A stretch of 64,000 nt of DNA from Candidatus Nitrotoga fabula (GTDB lineage Bacteria; Pseudomonadota; Gammaproteobacteria; Burkholderiales; Gallionellaceae): assembly GCF_905221025.1 (NCBI RefSeq), contig NZ_CAJNBL010000005.1:1-64000 (forward strand), given 5' to 3'. A program made the position numbers and the translations under genes. The notes beneath the pieces were generated by a model. The model saw only the letters and a list, made by a program, of their open reading frames with translations, had not been told where the DNA came from and did no database searches. Shown here piece by piece: positions 47,467 to 55,052 of the stretch (the stretch's first letter is position 1; each line of letters starts with the position of its first letter).

Positions 47467-47939
47467 AATTAAATCTCCTTGTGAATTTATTATTAAGTTT
47501 GGATGATTTCTATACAATTATTGCCCATTTACCGGTTAATTGGCAGATTTCTATCCATTTTCGCTAAGAATGGGGTGCACTCCCTCCCGATCTGCATGGA
47601 ACAACCTGTTTTAATGGGCTTTCAAGGCCAACTCTATATTTAATAATCATTCAGGTTATTAAATTCCTATACAACTGGAAGCTTCACTCTACTCCAGCGT
47701 TTACTTCCAGTCAACGCAAAAACCATGCATATCTTTTTTGATATTTTCTTGTACCATAAAATTCTGACATGAAACATGGCCAGACATAATGCCGGTATGC
47801 CATAAACTCCCGCTCCAGCTAGCTCATCTGAAAATTATCCTGCATTTTGATGTACCCAAATACAAGAGGAGGCACCCGCCGCCTCCAGAATTCCCTTTCA
47901 TTCTGGCTGCCATCGCGATTTCAGGCAGCCGGATGAAAT
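47467..47939. other. Gap between nirK and the DUF1264 gene
   Basis: The AT-rich 473-base gap has no supported gene. It holds the hairpins after nirK (right end) and a direct repeat GATTTCTAT at 47505-47513 and 47546-47554 close to the DUF1264 start, possibly part of its control region. Confidence 0.45.
47861..47930 (-). terminator. Nested hairpins after nirK
   Basis: Just after the nirK stop three inverted repeats follow: GGCTGCC/GGCAGCC (47905-47911, 47924-47930), CCAGAA/TTCTGG (47885-47890, 47901-47906) and GGAGGC/GCCTCC (47868-47873, 47881-47886). On the minus strand the last is followed by TCTTGTATTT. The first two overlap and are mutually exclusive. Confidence 0.55.
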
Positions 47940-48884
47940 TTATCGGATCAGAATCTGGTCACCATGACCTTTTTTGGGATCTGCATCAGGCTTGTTCATC
48001 AACACCGTGATTGCGCCGCGCAACGCTGCTCCCATGGCATGATCCACAATTGCGAAATTGGTAGGACGGTCTGCCGGAGAAACGATATCAAAAGTACTTC
48101 CTTCCGATACAGCCACATTATAGGTTTGTATACCATACAGCGTATTTTTCGGATTACCGTTGATATAAACGCGATCCCAGATTCCTGCAATTGGATGTAG
48201 AGCAACCGGGTTGTTGATATTCGCATTTACAAAGAAGATACGAACCCTTTCACCCGGTTTGGATTCCAGCACCTGAGTTGCATTAGGCTCATGAACCGGG
48301 TCGTAATGGAACATCTTCCCATTGATCATCGCACCTTTCCAGCCGGAATTCTCAAGCAAGGCATTGAGATTCTCCGTATCGGGGAAATATTGTTGCTGTA
48401 TCAACACATATTCACGGTCTGCTTTGGGGTAATTCTTTTTATCCTTTGGTTCAACAATAATCACCCCGTACATTCCCTTGACAATATGCTGAACCATTGG
48501 GCCTGCACCACAGTGATACATGAACACGCCAGGAACCTTGGCTTCAAACTTGAATGTCTTGGTTTGTCCAGGCTTGACTTCAGCAAATTCATTCAACACA
48601 TCGACCTGGGCTGCATGAAAATCCATGGCATGCGAATTTTTATTTTCAGGTGGATTGACCAGCGTAAAATCGACTGTATCGCCCTCCTCCACCCGAACAG
48701 GTTTTCCCGGGATAGAGCCATCGAATGTCCAGGCTGCCATTTTTACATCACCCTTGTTATTCACCGGCAAATCAACCTCCATCGCCGTCATTGTGACCTT
48801 GACGGTTTTTGCAAGGACCTGCTGCGCCGAAAACACCCCGGCTATCATCATAGCCACAATGGTTACACTCTTAAGCTTACTCAT
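47940..48884 (-). CDS. nirK: Copper-containing nitrite reductase NirK
   Basis: The 314-residue periplasmic enzyme reduces nitrite to nitric oxide. After a signal peptide (VAMMIAGVFSAQQVLA), two cupredoxin domains carry the copper ligands. Type 1 ligands are His85, Cys125, His133 and Met138; type 2 ligands are His90, His124 and His282. Asp88 and His230 match the catalytic pair. The type 1 loop is YHCGAGPMVQHIVKGM, Cys-x7-His, one residue shorter than the Achromobacter-type loop. It is the fourth gene of an ncgABC-nirK type operon. Its start has AGGGGG upstream. Confidence 0.93.
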   Translation of the reverse strand: MSKLKSVTIVAMMIAGVFSAQQVLAKTVKVTMTAMEVDLPVNNKGDVKMAAWTFDGSIPGKPVRVEEGDTVDFTLVNPPENKNSHAMDFHAAQVDVLNEFAEVKPGQTKTFKFEAKVPGVFMYHCGAGPMVQHIVKGMYGVIIVEPKDKKNYPKADREYVLIQQQYFPDTENLNALLENSGWKGAMINGKMFHYDPVHEPNATQVLESKPGERVRIFFVNANINNPVALHPIAGIWDRVYINGNPKNTLYGIQTYNVAVSEGSTFDIVSPADRPTNFAIVDHAMGAALRGAITVLMNKPDADPKKGHGDQILIR

Positions 48885-48963
48885 GTTATCCCCCTAGTTA
48901 AATAAAATATACAACTAACAGCTTCCCAACAATCTCCCTTTAAATGCAGCTTAATTACGGCTG

Positions 48964-49314
48964 CTAACTCATCTTGCATTTACACATCATGCGCAAGTAC
49001 TGCACCAGATCCTCAATTTCCTCATCGCTCAAGGTTGCCCCCCAGGGAGGCATCAAAACTGATTTACTAATGGATGCCCCCCCTTCCTTAATTGCCTTGA
49101 AAAGCGTTTCGTCCGAACGGCCTGACATGGATTTCGCATCCGTGTGATCACGAGGAACCACCGACATATCCCTGACATTTATTCCCTTTCCGTTCCCCTC
49201 TATCCCATGACACTGGGTGCAATATGCCTTATAGTTGTCTTCAGCCGTTTCCTTGGCGTGAACCGAAACCGAGAACACTGCAAATAAAGCCAACCAGAAT
49301 AATTTAGTTACCAT
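48964..49314 (-). CDS. Monoheme cytochrome c (NcgC-like)
   Basis: The 116-residue protein has a signal peptide (LFWLALFAVFSVSVHA), one heme site YCTQCHGIEGNGKG, and a likely axial Met in SVLMPPWGATLSDEEI. ATG at 49314 has AAGGAGG upstream and overlaps the preceding gene by 11 bases. In the nirK cluster it most resembles the small cytochrome of ncgABC and may feed electrons to NirK; the ncgB/ncgC assignment is by position. Confidence 0.85.
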   Translation of the reverse strand: MVTKLFWLALFAVFSVSVHAKETAEDNYKAYCTQCHGIEGNGKGINVRDMSVVPRDHTDAKSMSGRSDETLFKAIKEGGASISKSVLMPPWGATLSDEEIEDLVQYLRMMCKCKMS

Positions 49315-49984
49315 TTGTCCCCTCCTTGCTGAGTGTTTCAAGGTAATGAACCATTTTTTGTATATTCCCATCTGACAACTGCTTGTTCGGCATCATTGAT
49401 TTACGATCCCATGCCTGGGGGGACCTGATAAAGCTCGCCATGTACTCCGGTTGCAGGCGCTTGGCAGCCGTATAGAGCTCCGGCCCCGAAAAACCACCAT
49501 ACTCTGGCTCGATCAGGTGACATGCCATACAGCCCAGGAATTTATTGAAAGCCATTTCCCCCATCTGCCTGGGTACCGATCCTGGCTCGATCTTCTCTTT
49601 AGCAATCAGGTCATTATGTGGCTTTAACTTCATGAGTTCAGCCGCCACGGACGTTGCATCCGCCTTGGACAGGACAACATGGCTGATAAGCGTAGATGGA
49701 TCAATTTCATCCCCCTTGCTCCCAGTCTTGACATGCCCGCCATAAAACATCCCAGCCGGCCGAATTCGAGCAGGCTTTTGCAGCCAGGAAACCAACCATT
49801 CCTGTCGGTATTTATTACCCGCATAAAAGAGATCCGGTCCCTTTTTTGCAAAGGCGTCCTTCAACGTCTGGGCTGCCGGCCCTGTAATGTTATGACAGGC
49901 GGCACAACTGCCCTGCAGCATCCCCCCTTCCGCCAAGGCTGTTCCAGAAAAAGCAAGCAAAACAACCATAACCATACGCATCAT
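49304..49984 (-). CDS. Diheme cytochrome c (NcgB-like)
   Basis: The 226-residue exported protein has a signal peptide (VMVVLLAFSGTALA). Two heme sites are seen, CAACH (Cys27, Cys30, His31) and CMACH (Cys152, Cys155, His156). Candidate axial Met residues lie in PAGMFYG and SMMPN, typical of a diheme cytochrome c. AAGGAG precedes the ATG. It starts two bases after the multicopper oxidase stop, so the operon is tight. Confidence 0.87.
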   Translation of the reverse strand: MMRMVMVVLLAFSGTALAEGGMLQGSCAACHNITGPAAQTLKDAFAKKGPDLFYAGNKYRQEWLVSWLQKPARIRPAGMFYGGHVKTGSKGDEIDPSTLISHVVLSKADATSVAAELMKLKPHNDLIAKEKIEPGSVPRQMGEMAFNKFLGCMACHLIEPEYGGFSGPELYTAAKRLQPEYMASFIRSPQAWDRKSMMPNKQLSDGNIQKMVHYLETLSKEGTNGN

Positions 49985-49986
49985 AT

Positions 49987-51075
49987 CTATCTCCTTCGTT
50001 TCCCCTGTTCTACAATTTTTCCCATGAAGGGTGCACTGTTAAAAATCCCGTATCCTTGCTTAAGCGAAACGCTATAGAAAAAGTTAGGGTCATACACTTT
50101 GTTTTTCCATGGATAGCTTTCATTCATTTTGACACCATCATATTCAAAGACCGTCATTGGCCCCCCCATCGAAGCACCATTGTTGGACATGTGCTTGTCC
50201 ACATGATCATGCATAATGAAAAGCCCCGGATTATTCATCCTGACGATTACGTCATAGCGCTCCCCTGGTCCAAGCGGAACCGTATCCACGTAATAGGGGC
50301 TGGCCAATGGATAACCATCTTTATGCGTAACCAGCATATCGTGGCCGTGCATATGCATCTGATGTGTCTCATCCCCTGCACCAATAAACCGCATTCTCAG
50401 GACATCTCCCTTCTTGACCCTGATCGGCTGCGTAAACGGGAAAGATTTTGCATTTACCGAGAAAAAATCCGAAACATCCTGTGGGCTTCCGCCCTTGCCA
50501 TACACTCCGCCATATGGAGACTGCCACGTACTCATCATCAGGACAGCATCCACGGTAACCTCTTTCTCCAGCGCGCTCGGATTTTTAGGGTCAACGATCA
50601 ATGGTCCCCACATTCCGCGTAACGCCACATGCTCCCAAACATCCACATGACAGTGATACCAAAGAGTTCCCGGGCGATCCATATTGAACTTGTATGTATA
50701 GGATTCTCCGGGCTGAATCGCCTCCTGCGTAATTCCTGGCACTCCATCATGCTGCCAGCTGCCAACCTGGTTAACGCCATGCCAATGAATGGTATGAGGA
50801 AGAGTGGTATTGTTGGTTACATGAACCATCACATCATCCCCTTCCTTAACATGAATGAGAGGCCCAGGCACCTGTCCATTAAACGCAAATACTTTATTGG
50901 TGAAGCCCGGAGCCACCTCAATCACCACCTCCTCAATGCTCAGACTGAATTCACGCTGCTCAGCCCAGCTTGCGGTGGAAAATACCGTAAGAAATCCAAG
51001 AAAAAAGACCAGACTGATGTAGCCTTTCAAAGCAGATACCATCGTTTTATTCAGATAAATTGCCATCTTCTTCAC
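49987..51075 (-). CDS. ncgA: Two-domain multicopper oxidase (NcgA-like)
   Basis: The 362-residue exported protein (signal segment GYISLVFFLGFLTVFSTASWA) has two cupredoxin domains. Domain 1 has HTIHWH (His94, His97, His99) and YHCHVDVWEHVALRGM (His141, Cys142, His143, His149, Met155), so it holds a type 1 copper. Domain 2 has HQMHMHGH and MHDHVDKH, where Asp290 replaces the Cys, so it lacks type 1 copper. This is the type C two-domain pattern. The first codon is GTG (51075) or ATG (51066). It heads the nirK operon. Confidence 0.87.
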   Translation of the reverse strand: MKKMAIYLNKTMVSALKGYISLVFFLGFLTVFSTASWAEQREFSLSIEEVVIEVAPGFTNKVFAFNGQVPGPLIHVKEGDDVMVHVTNNTTLPHTIHWHGVNQVGSWQHDGVPGITQEAIQPGESYTYKFNMDRPGTLWYHCHVDVWEHVALRGMWGPLIVDPKNPSALEKEVTVDAVLMMSTWQSPYGGVYGKGGSPQDVSDFFSVNAKSFPFTQPIRVKKGDVLRMRFIGAGDETHQMHMHGHDMLVTHKDGYPLASPYYVDTVPLGPGERYDVIVRMNNPGLFIMHDHVDKHMSNNGASMGGPMTVFEYDGVKMNESYPWKNKVYDPNFFYSVSLKQGYGIFNSAPFMGKIVEQGKRRR

Positions 51076-51084
51076 CCAGATTTA

Positions 51085-51109
51085 AAAGATTCATTACTAA
51101 TGTATCTTT
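51085..51109 (-). promoter_or_regulatory. NsrR-like operator before ncgA-nirK
   Basis: The arms AAGATTCATT (51086-51095) and AATGTATCTT (51099-51108) are separated by three bases and are complementary except one position; an A/T pair extends them. The 23-bp symmetry and AAGAT...ATCTT ends fit NsrR sites. It covers the -10 box of the promoter below. N. europaea nirK is known to be repressed by NsrR, so the match is meaningful, though nsrR itself is not in the window. Confidence 0.65.
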
Positions 51110-51128
51110 AAGACCGACAGGTTGTCAA
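51099..51128 (-). promoter_or_regulatory. Promoter of the ncgABC-nirK operon
   Basis: On the minus strand a perfect TTGACA (51128-51123) is followed after 18 bases by TACATT (51104-51099). The start point would fall near 51092, giving a leader of about 17 bases to the GTG at 51075. Confidence 0.6.
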
Positions 51129-51302
51129 GAACTTTTTTATAAAACTGAATATATGGTTATCCGCCGGCAAGAAAAAAGGCAGGGGTTACTCAAACACCGG
51201 AACCCTGGCGGTCATGGATAATCACAACAAGAAAAGGAACGTGAAGAAACTGCGATAACATCTATTCTGCATCCAGTTTGCACAAACCGGGCAGAACAAA
51301 CC

Positions 51303-51333
51303 AAAAGTCAGGAATCCCCCTGATATCCTGACT
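51303..51333 (-). terminator. Terminator of the two-domain methyltransferase gene
   Basis: An 8-bp stem (AGTCAGGA at 51306-51313, TCCTGACT at 51326-51333) has a 12-base loop and is followed by U residues on the minus strand (TTTT at 51306-51303). It lies 60 bases after the stop and separates this gene from the nirK operon. Confidence 0.75.
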
Positions 51334-51392
51334 ACATCTCTGATCGGGCCACGCAGGAAAGCATTCAGGAAATATGCAACCAACCGGACAAG

Positions 51393-52622
51393 CTAGTTCT
51401 GACTACAGCCGACCTCCGGCTTTTTAAGGGCGATGTAGGGCTCTTCTACCGCCAGATCAAGGATGCTGTATGGCTGCAGGGCCTCATCATATTCCACTAT
51501 ATCGCTGGTCCTCACTGCCGCACGAAGTATGATGTAACCATAGCCACGCAACTCTTTTTCAAAATCCGCAAGACGAATGGGGTTCAGCTCTTTATAAAAG
51601 CGCCAGTAGTCTTCATTTGTAACATCAAAGCCCGATCGATCCATAATCGTTGGCATGGTAGTCATTACCATTTCTTTCAGCTGCGCCTCCGGAATTCGCA
51701 AATGCAGATGCGGAGTCGAATCAAACTCGCCCAGATGACTGCCATATGCCGAGTAGTACAAACCCGGAGCAACGAAAAACAGCCCTCCCGGCTTTAGCAC
51801 CCGGTATACTTCATCCAGCGCTTTTCGATATCCGCCCGCAATATGCTCAAGCGATCCCCAGGAAATCACAACATCAAAACTGGCATCCGGGTATGGGATA
51901 TCCTCACAGCTATGTTGCAGGAAAGTGAAATTGTCCGGCCGGTTATTCAACGGCAATCCATTTTCCCTGGCAATCCTGGGTAACTCATTTATATAATCCA
52001 CAATATCCATTGCGACCAGTTCTTGCGGCTGATACCGCAAAAATATGCTCAAATCGGTAATTCCCTCTCCCGCTCCAATGTCCAGAATCCTGCCGCGAAG
52101 CTTTTCCGAATTAGCGAGACAAAGTTCACCAATTACTTTTGCAGCGTGGCAAAAATGACGATGAAACCAATTTGTCATACCCTCGTTCCATGACAACTTG
52201 CTGATCCGGGATGCAGTTTCAGGACTGGGTCTCCATGTACCCACCAAAGCTTGCTGCGACTGTTCTGTCCCCTGTATGGAAAATTTTTGCACCGAATCCG
52301 GTAAGCGGACCTTGTTTACCGTCCCCCAAGCAACCCCAATTTCATAACTCCCCGGAGGAAGGGATACGGGCCATTCAAAACTGAACAAATATTCCCCCTC
52401 GGGCAGCCATGGAAGAAATATTCCACCTTGATGCGTGTCTGATCCAACCAAATGGGTATCCCCCCCTTCAGTGCGAATAAATAAACGAATTACCGGATCA
52501 AAAACACAAATATTCCTGACACGCAGATTCATCTGGATGTTTACAATCTGGCCTGGCTGGTAGCTTCCAGCAACCGGCTGAACATTGAGTACTGCAGGAT
52601 CGATATGGTTTGCCTGATTCAT
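51393..52622 (-). CDS. Methyltransferase with N-terminal beta-sandwich domain
   Basis: The 409-residue protein has an N-terminal region (about 1-120) like the C-terminal domain of Wzt O-antigen exporters (VNIQMNLRVRNICVFDPVIRLFIRTEGG; LPPGSYEIGVAWGTVN). A class I SAM methyltransferase follows at about 150-350 (GRILDIGAGEGITDLSIFL; FDVVISWGSLEHIAGGYRKALDEVYRVLKPGG). It may modify a surface glycan, but the substrate is unknown. It is monocistronic, with its own promoter and terminator. Confidence 0.75.
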   Translation of the reverse strand: MNQANHIDPAVLNVQPVAGSYQPGQIVNIQMNLRVRNICVFDPVIRLFIRTEGGDTHLVGSDTHQGGIFLPWLPEGEYLFSFEWPVSLPPGSYEIGVAWGTVNKVRLPDSVQKFSIQGTEQSQQALVGTWRPSPETASRISKLSWNEGMTNWFHRHFCHAAKVIGELCLANSEKLRGRILDIGAGEGITDLSIFLRYQPQELVAMDIVDYINELPRIARENGLPLNNRPDNFTFLQHSCEDIPYPDASFDVVISWGSLEHIAGGYRKALDEVYRVLKPGGLFFVAPGLYYSAYGSHLGEFDSTPHLHLRIPEAQLKEMVMTTMPTIMDRSGFDVTNEDYWRFYKELNPIRLADFEKELRGYGYIILRAAVRTSDIVEYDEALQPYSILDLAVEEPYIALKKPEVGCSQN

Positions 52623-52638
52623 TATTGGATACTGGATA

Positions 52639-52667
52639 GATATAATTTTTATACTGAAAATTTACAA
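52639..52667 (-). promoter_or_regulatory. Promoter of the two-domain methyltransferase
   Basis: On the minus strand TTGTAA (52667-52662) and TATATC (52644-52639) are 17 bases apart. The start point expected near 52632 leaves only about ten bases before the ATG at 52622, and no ribosome site is visible, so the mRNA may be nearly leaderless. Confidence 0.4.
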
Positions 52668-53024
52668 AAACTGGCAGGTTGCGCCATGCAAGAAACAACT
52701 CCCAAAACCCTGCATTCCCACAACGCTATAAACATGGTGGCAATAAAAATGCGTCTCGTTCCATTCATTCATGGAAAAACAACCACCTGCCTGTCGCAAC
52801 GGAAACCTGTCAAGGCCAATTATATACGCAAACTTTGCTATTCAGGAGTCGGCATACTTCAGGCACAGTTGAAGCATCGAAAGTAATACAGAATGACCAA
52901 GGCACCTACCCGATGCCGGCCACCGGTGCCAAGATGTTCGTTACAAACATAGCTTGCCCGGCCCATTGCATATTCCCCGGGTCAGCATTCCTGGAGGGAA
53001 ATTTTTTATGCAATTCATCCGGGA
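52645..53024. other. Divergent gap before the tandem glycosyltransferases
   Basis: No credible gene or repeat is seen apart from the leftward promoter. The start signals for the rightward glycosyltransferase pair were not found with confidence. Confidence 0.4.
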
Positions 53025-55052
53025 ATGCATGAAAATCTTTATTTTCCATCATGCACCGTGTTTCCCATCATGCATAAAAAATCCTCCAGGATACTCGGAA
53101 CACCCACTAGGCAGCGCCCGGCGCATCCGGATGCGCCGGGCGCGCCTGAATATTCTTCAGGATCGAAAGCATTACGTACAAAAAATTTCGACCTGGCAGC
53201 AGAATATTTTAACCGGGCGCTGCAGGCGGATCCCAAACAGCCGCACTACTGGCGTGCCTTCGCAACCGTTTCGCGGATACAGGGCAAGATCAACGAGGCA
53301 GCCCGGGGTTTCTGCAAAGCCCTTGAGCTCGACCCTGGTTTTTCGCACGCATGGAATGATCTCGGCAATCTGTATCAATCCCAGGGGAAATTCACAGAGG
53401 CCGCAAAATGCTACCAGAAATCCATGGAGCTTGATCCTGACGGTATCGATGCCCACATTGGCCTGGGGCATACCCTGCTTGCACAGGGAAAAATGGAACA
53501 ATCCGAGCAAGCAATGCGATGGGCGGTTCGGCTTGATCCCCGCCATATACCGGCACTCCAAGGACTGGCCTATTCCCTGAAGGGGCAAGGCAGGCACACA
53601 GAAGCAAGAAAGGTTTATCTACACGCATGGCTGTTGAAACCCAATGATTTGCAAGCCTGCATCGGCGCACACCTGACCCTGCCCACAATCTATTCCAGCC
53701 TGGCGGAACTGTCCGCTTCCCGGAAGCAGTTTGCCGAGGGCCTGAAAAAATTGCATGCAAACACGGAAACATTCATCAAATCCGGGTCAAAAGAGCTCTT
53801 GTCCGGGCTGAACTGGACAAATTTTTACCTTGCCTATCAGGGCGAAGACGACAAATTCCTGCAAACGGAATATGCACGCTTTGTGGCAAAAATTGTACAT
53901 AGCGCAGCTCCAGATTTAATGCGACCCATTAGGAAAAACCCAGGCCCCCTCCGGAATCGCATACGCATCGGATTTCTTTCCAGCTTCCTGCGCAATTGCA
54001 CGGTCGGTTCCTATTTCAAAAGCTGGATCACCTCCCTGAACAGGGAAACCTTCGATATCTTTTGCTATTTCACAGGAAGCATCCGGGACCACGTAACCGA
54101 AGAGCTTGCCCGCTCCTCTGATCACGCTGCATTCCCTAGAGGCAGCGCTGAGGATATCGGCAGGCAAATCAAACAGGATCAACTGGACATCTTGATATAT
54201 CCGGAAATTGGCATGGATCCGGTTACATGCACTCTGTCCGCCATGCGCCTCGCACCTGTTCAATGTGCTGCATGGGGGCATCCGGTCACGACCGGTCATG
54301 CCCATATCGATTGTTTCTTTTCCAGCGTACTGATGGAACCTGAAAACGCGCAGGATCACTACAGCGAACGATTGATCCTGCTGAGTGGAATTGGAACCTG
54401 TTATTCCAAACCGCCCCCCCCTTCCCCGGCAAAACGGTCTGATTTTTCACTACCGGAAGAACGCATTCTCTATCTATGTCCGCAGTCGCTATACAAAATT
54501 CACCCCGATAACGATAAGCTGCTGTCCGAAATACTGGCACGCAACCAGAATGCTTCTCTTGTATTCTTTCAGGCAAACGACCTGTCCATCACCCGCGCAT
54601 TCATGAAAAGGCTGGAAACCACCCTAGACGACGCCGGGATAAAAAAAACGGGCCAGATCAAAATATTGCCGCGCATGGAACATGCAAATTACCTGCGCAT
54701 AAACCTGCTATGTGACGTCATGCTGGACACCCTGCACTGGTCCGGTGGCAACACCACGCTGGATGCGCTGGCCTGCGGCCTACCCGTGGTAACCCTCCCC
54801 GGTAAATTCATGCGCGGGCGCCAGAGTTACGGTATGCTGAAATATATGGGAATGGATGAACTGATCGCGCAGGGACCGCAGGAGTACATTGAAATTGCAA
54901 CCCGGCTTGGACTGGATCACGCCTGGCGCACGCAACTTGCGCAACGCATCGCCCAGAACAGTGACACACTCTTTTCCGATGAGTCACCCGTGCGTCAGCT
55001 CGAAGCATTCCTGACCATGCAAATGGATACGTCTTTGTGCCATGACCGATAA
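53025..55052 (+). CDS. TPR protein with divergent GT41 glycosyltransferase domain, copy 1
   Basis: The protein has up to 675 residues; the start may be 53025 or the ATG at 53070, and neither has a clear ribosome site. About five TPRs (residues 40-205) precede a GT41-like domain. Position 325 (IRIGFLSSFLRNCTVGSYF) is Cys where canonical OGT has the catalytic-base His. The donor-binding Lys is kept (LCPQSLYKIHPDND). Other motifs diverge: AAWGHPVTTGHAHIDCFFSS and DTLHWSGGNTTLDALACGLP. It overlaps the next gene by 11 bases. It may have a different acceptor or mechanism, or reduced activity. Confidence 0.8.
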   Translation: MHENLYFPSCTVFPIMHKKSSRILGTPTRQRPAHPDAPGAPEYSSGSKALRTKNFDLAAEYFNRALQADPKQPHYWRAFATVSRIQGKINEAARGFCKALELDPGFSHAWNDLGNLYQSQGKFTEAAKCYQKSMELDPDGIDAHIGLGHTLLAQGKMEQSEQAMRWAVRLDPRHIPALQGLAYSLKGQGRHTEARKVYLHAWLLKPNDLQACIGAHLTLPTIYSSLAELSASRKQFAEGLKKLHANTETFIKSGSKELLSGLNWTNFYLAYQGEDDKFLQTEYARFVAKIVHSAAPDLMRPIRKNPGPLRNRIRIGFLSSFLRNCTVGSYFKSWITSLNRETFDIFCYFTGSIRDHVTEELARSSDHAAFPRGSAEDIGRQIKQDQLDILIYPEIGMDPVTCTLSAMRLAPVQCAAWGHPVTTGHAHIDCFFSSVLMEPENAQDHYSERLILLSGIGTCYSKPPPPSPAKRSDFSLPEERILYLCPQSLYKIHPDNDKLLSEILARNQNASLVFFQANDLSITRAFMKRLETTLDDAGIKKTGQIKILPRMEHANYLRINLLCDVMLDTLHWSGGNTTLDALACGLPVVTLPGKFMRGRQSYGMLKYMGMDELIAQGPQEYIEIATRLGLDHAWRTQLAQRIAQNSDTLFSDESPVRQLEAFLTMQMDTSLCHDR

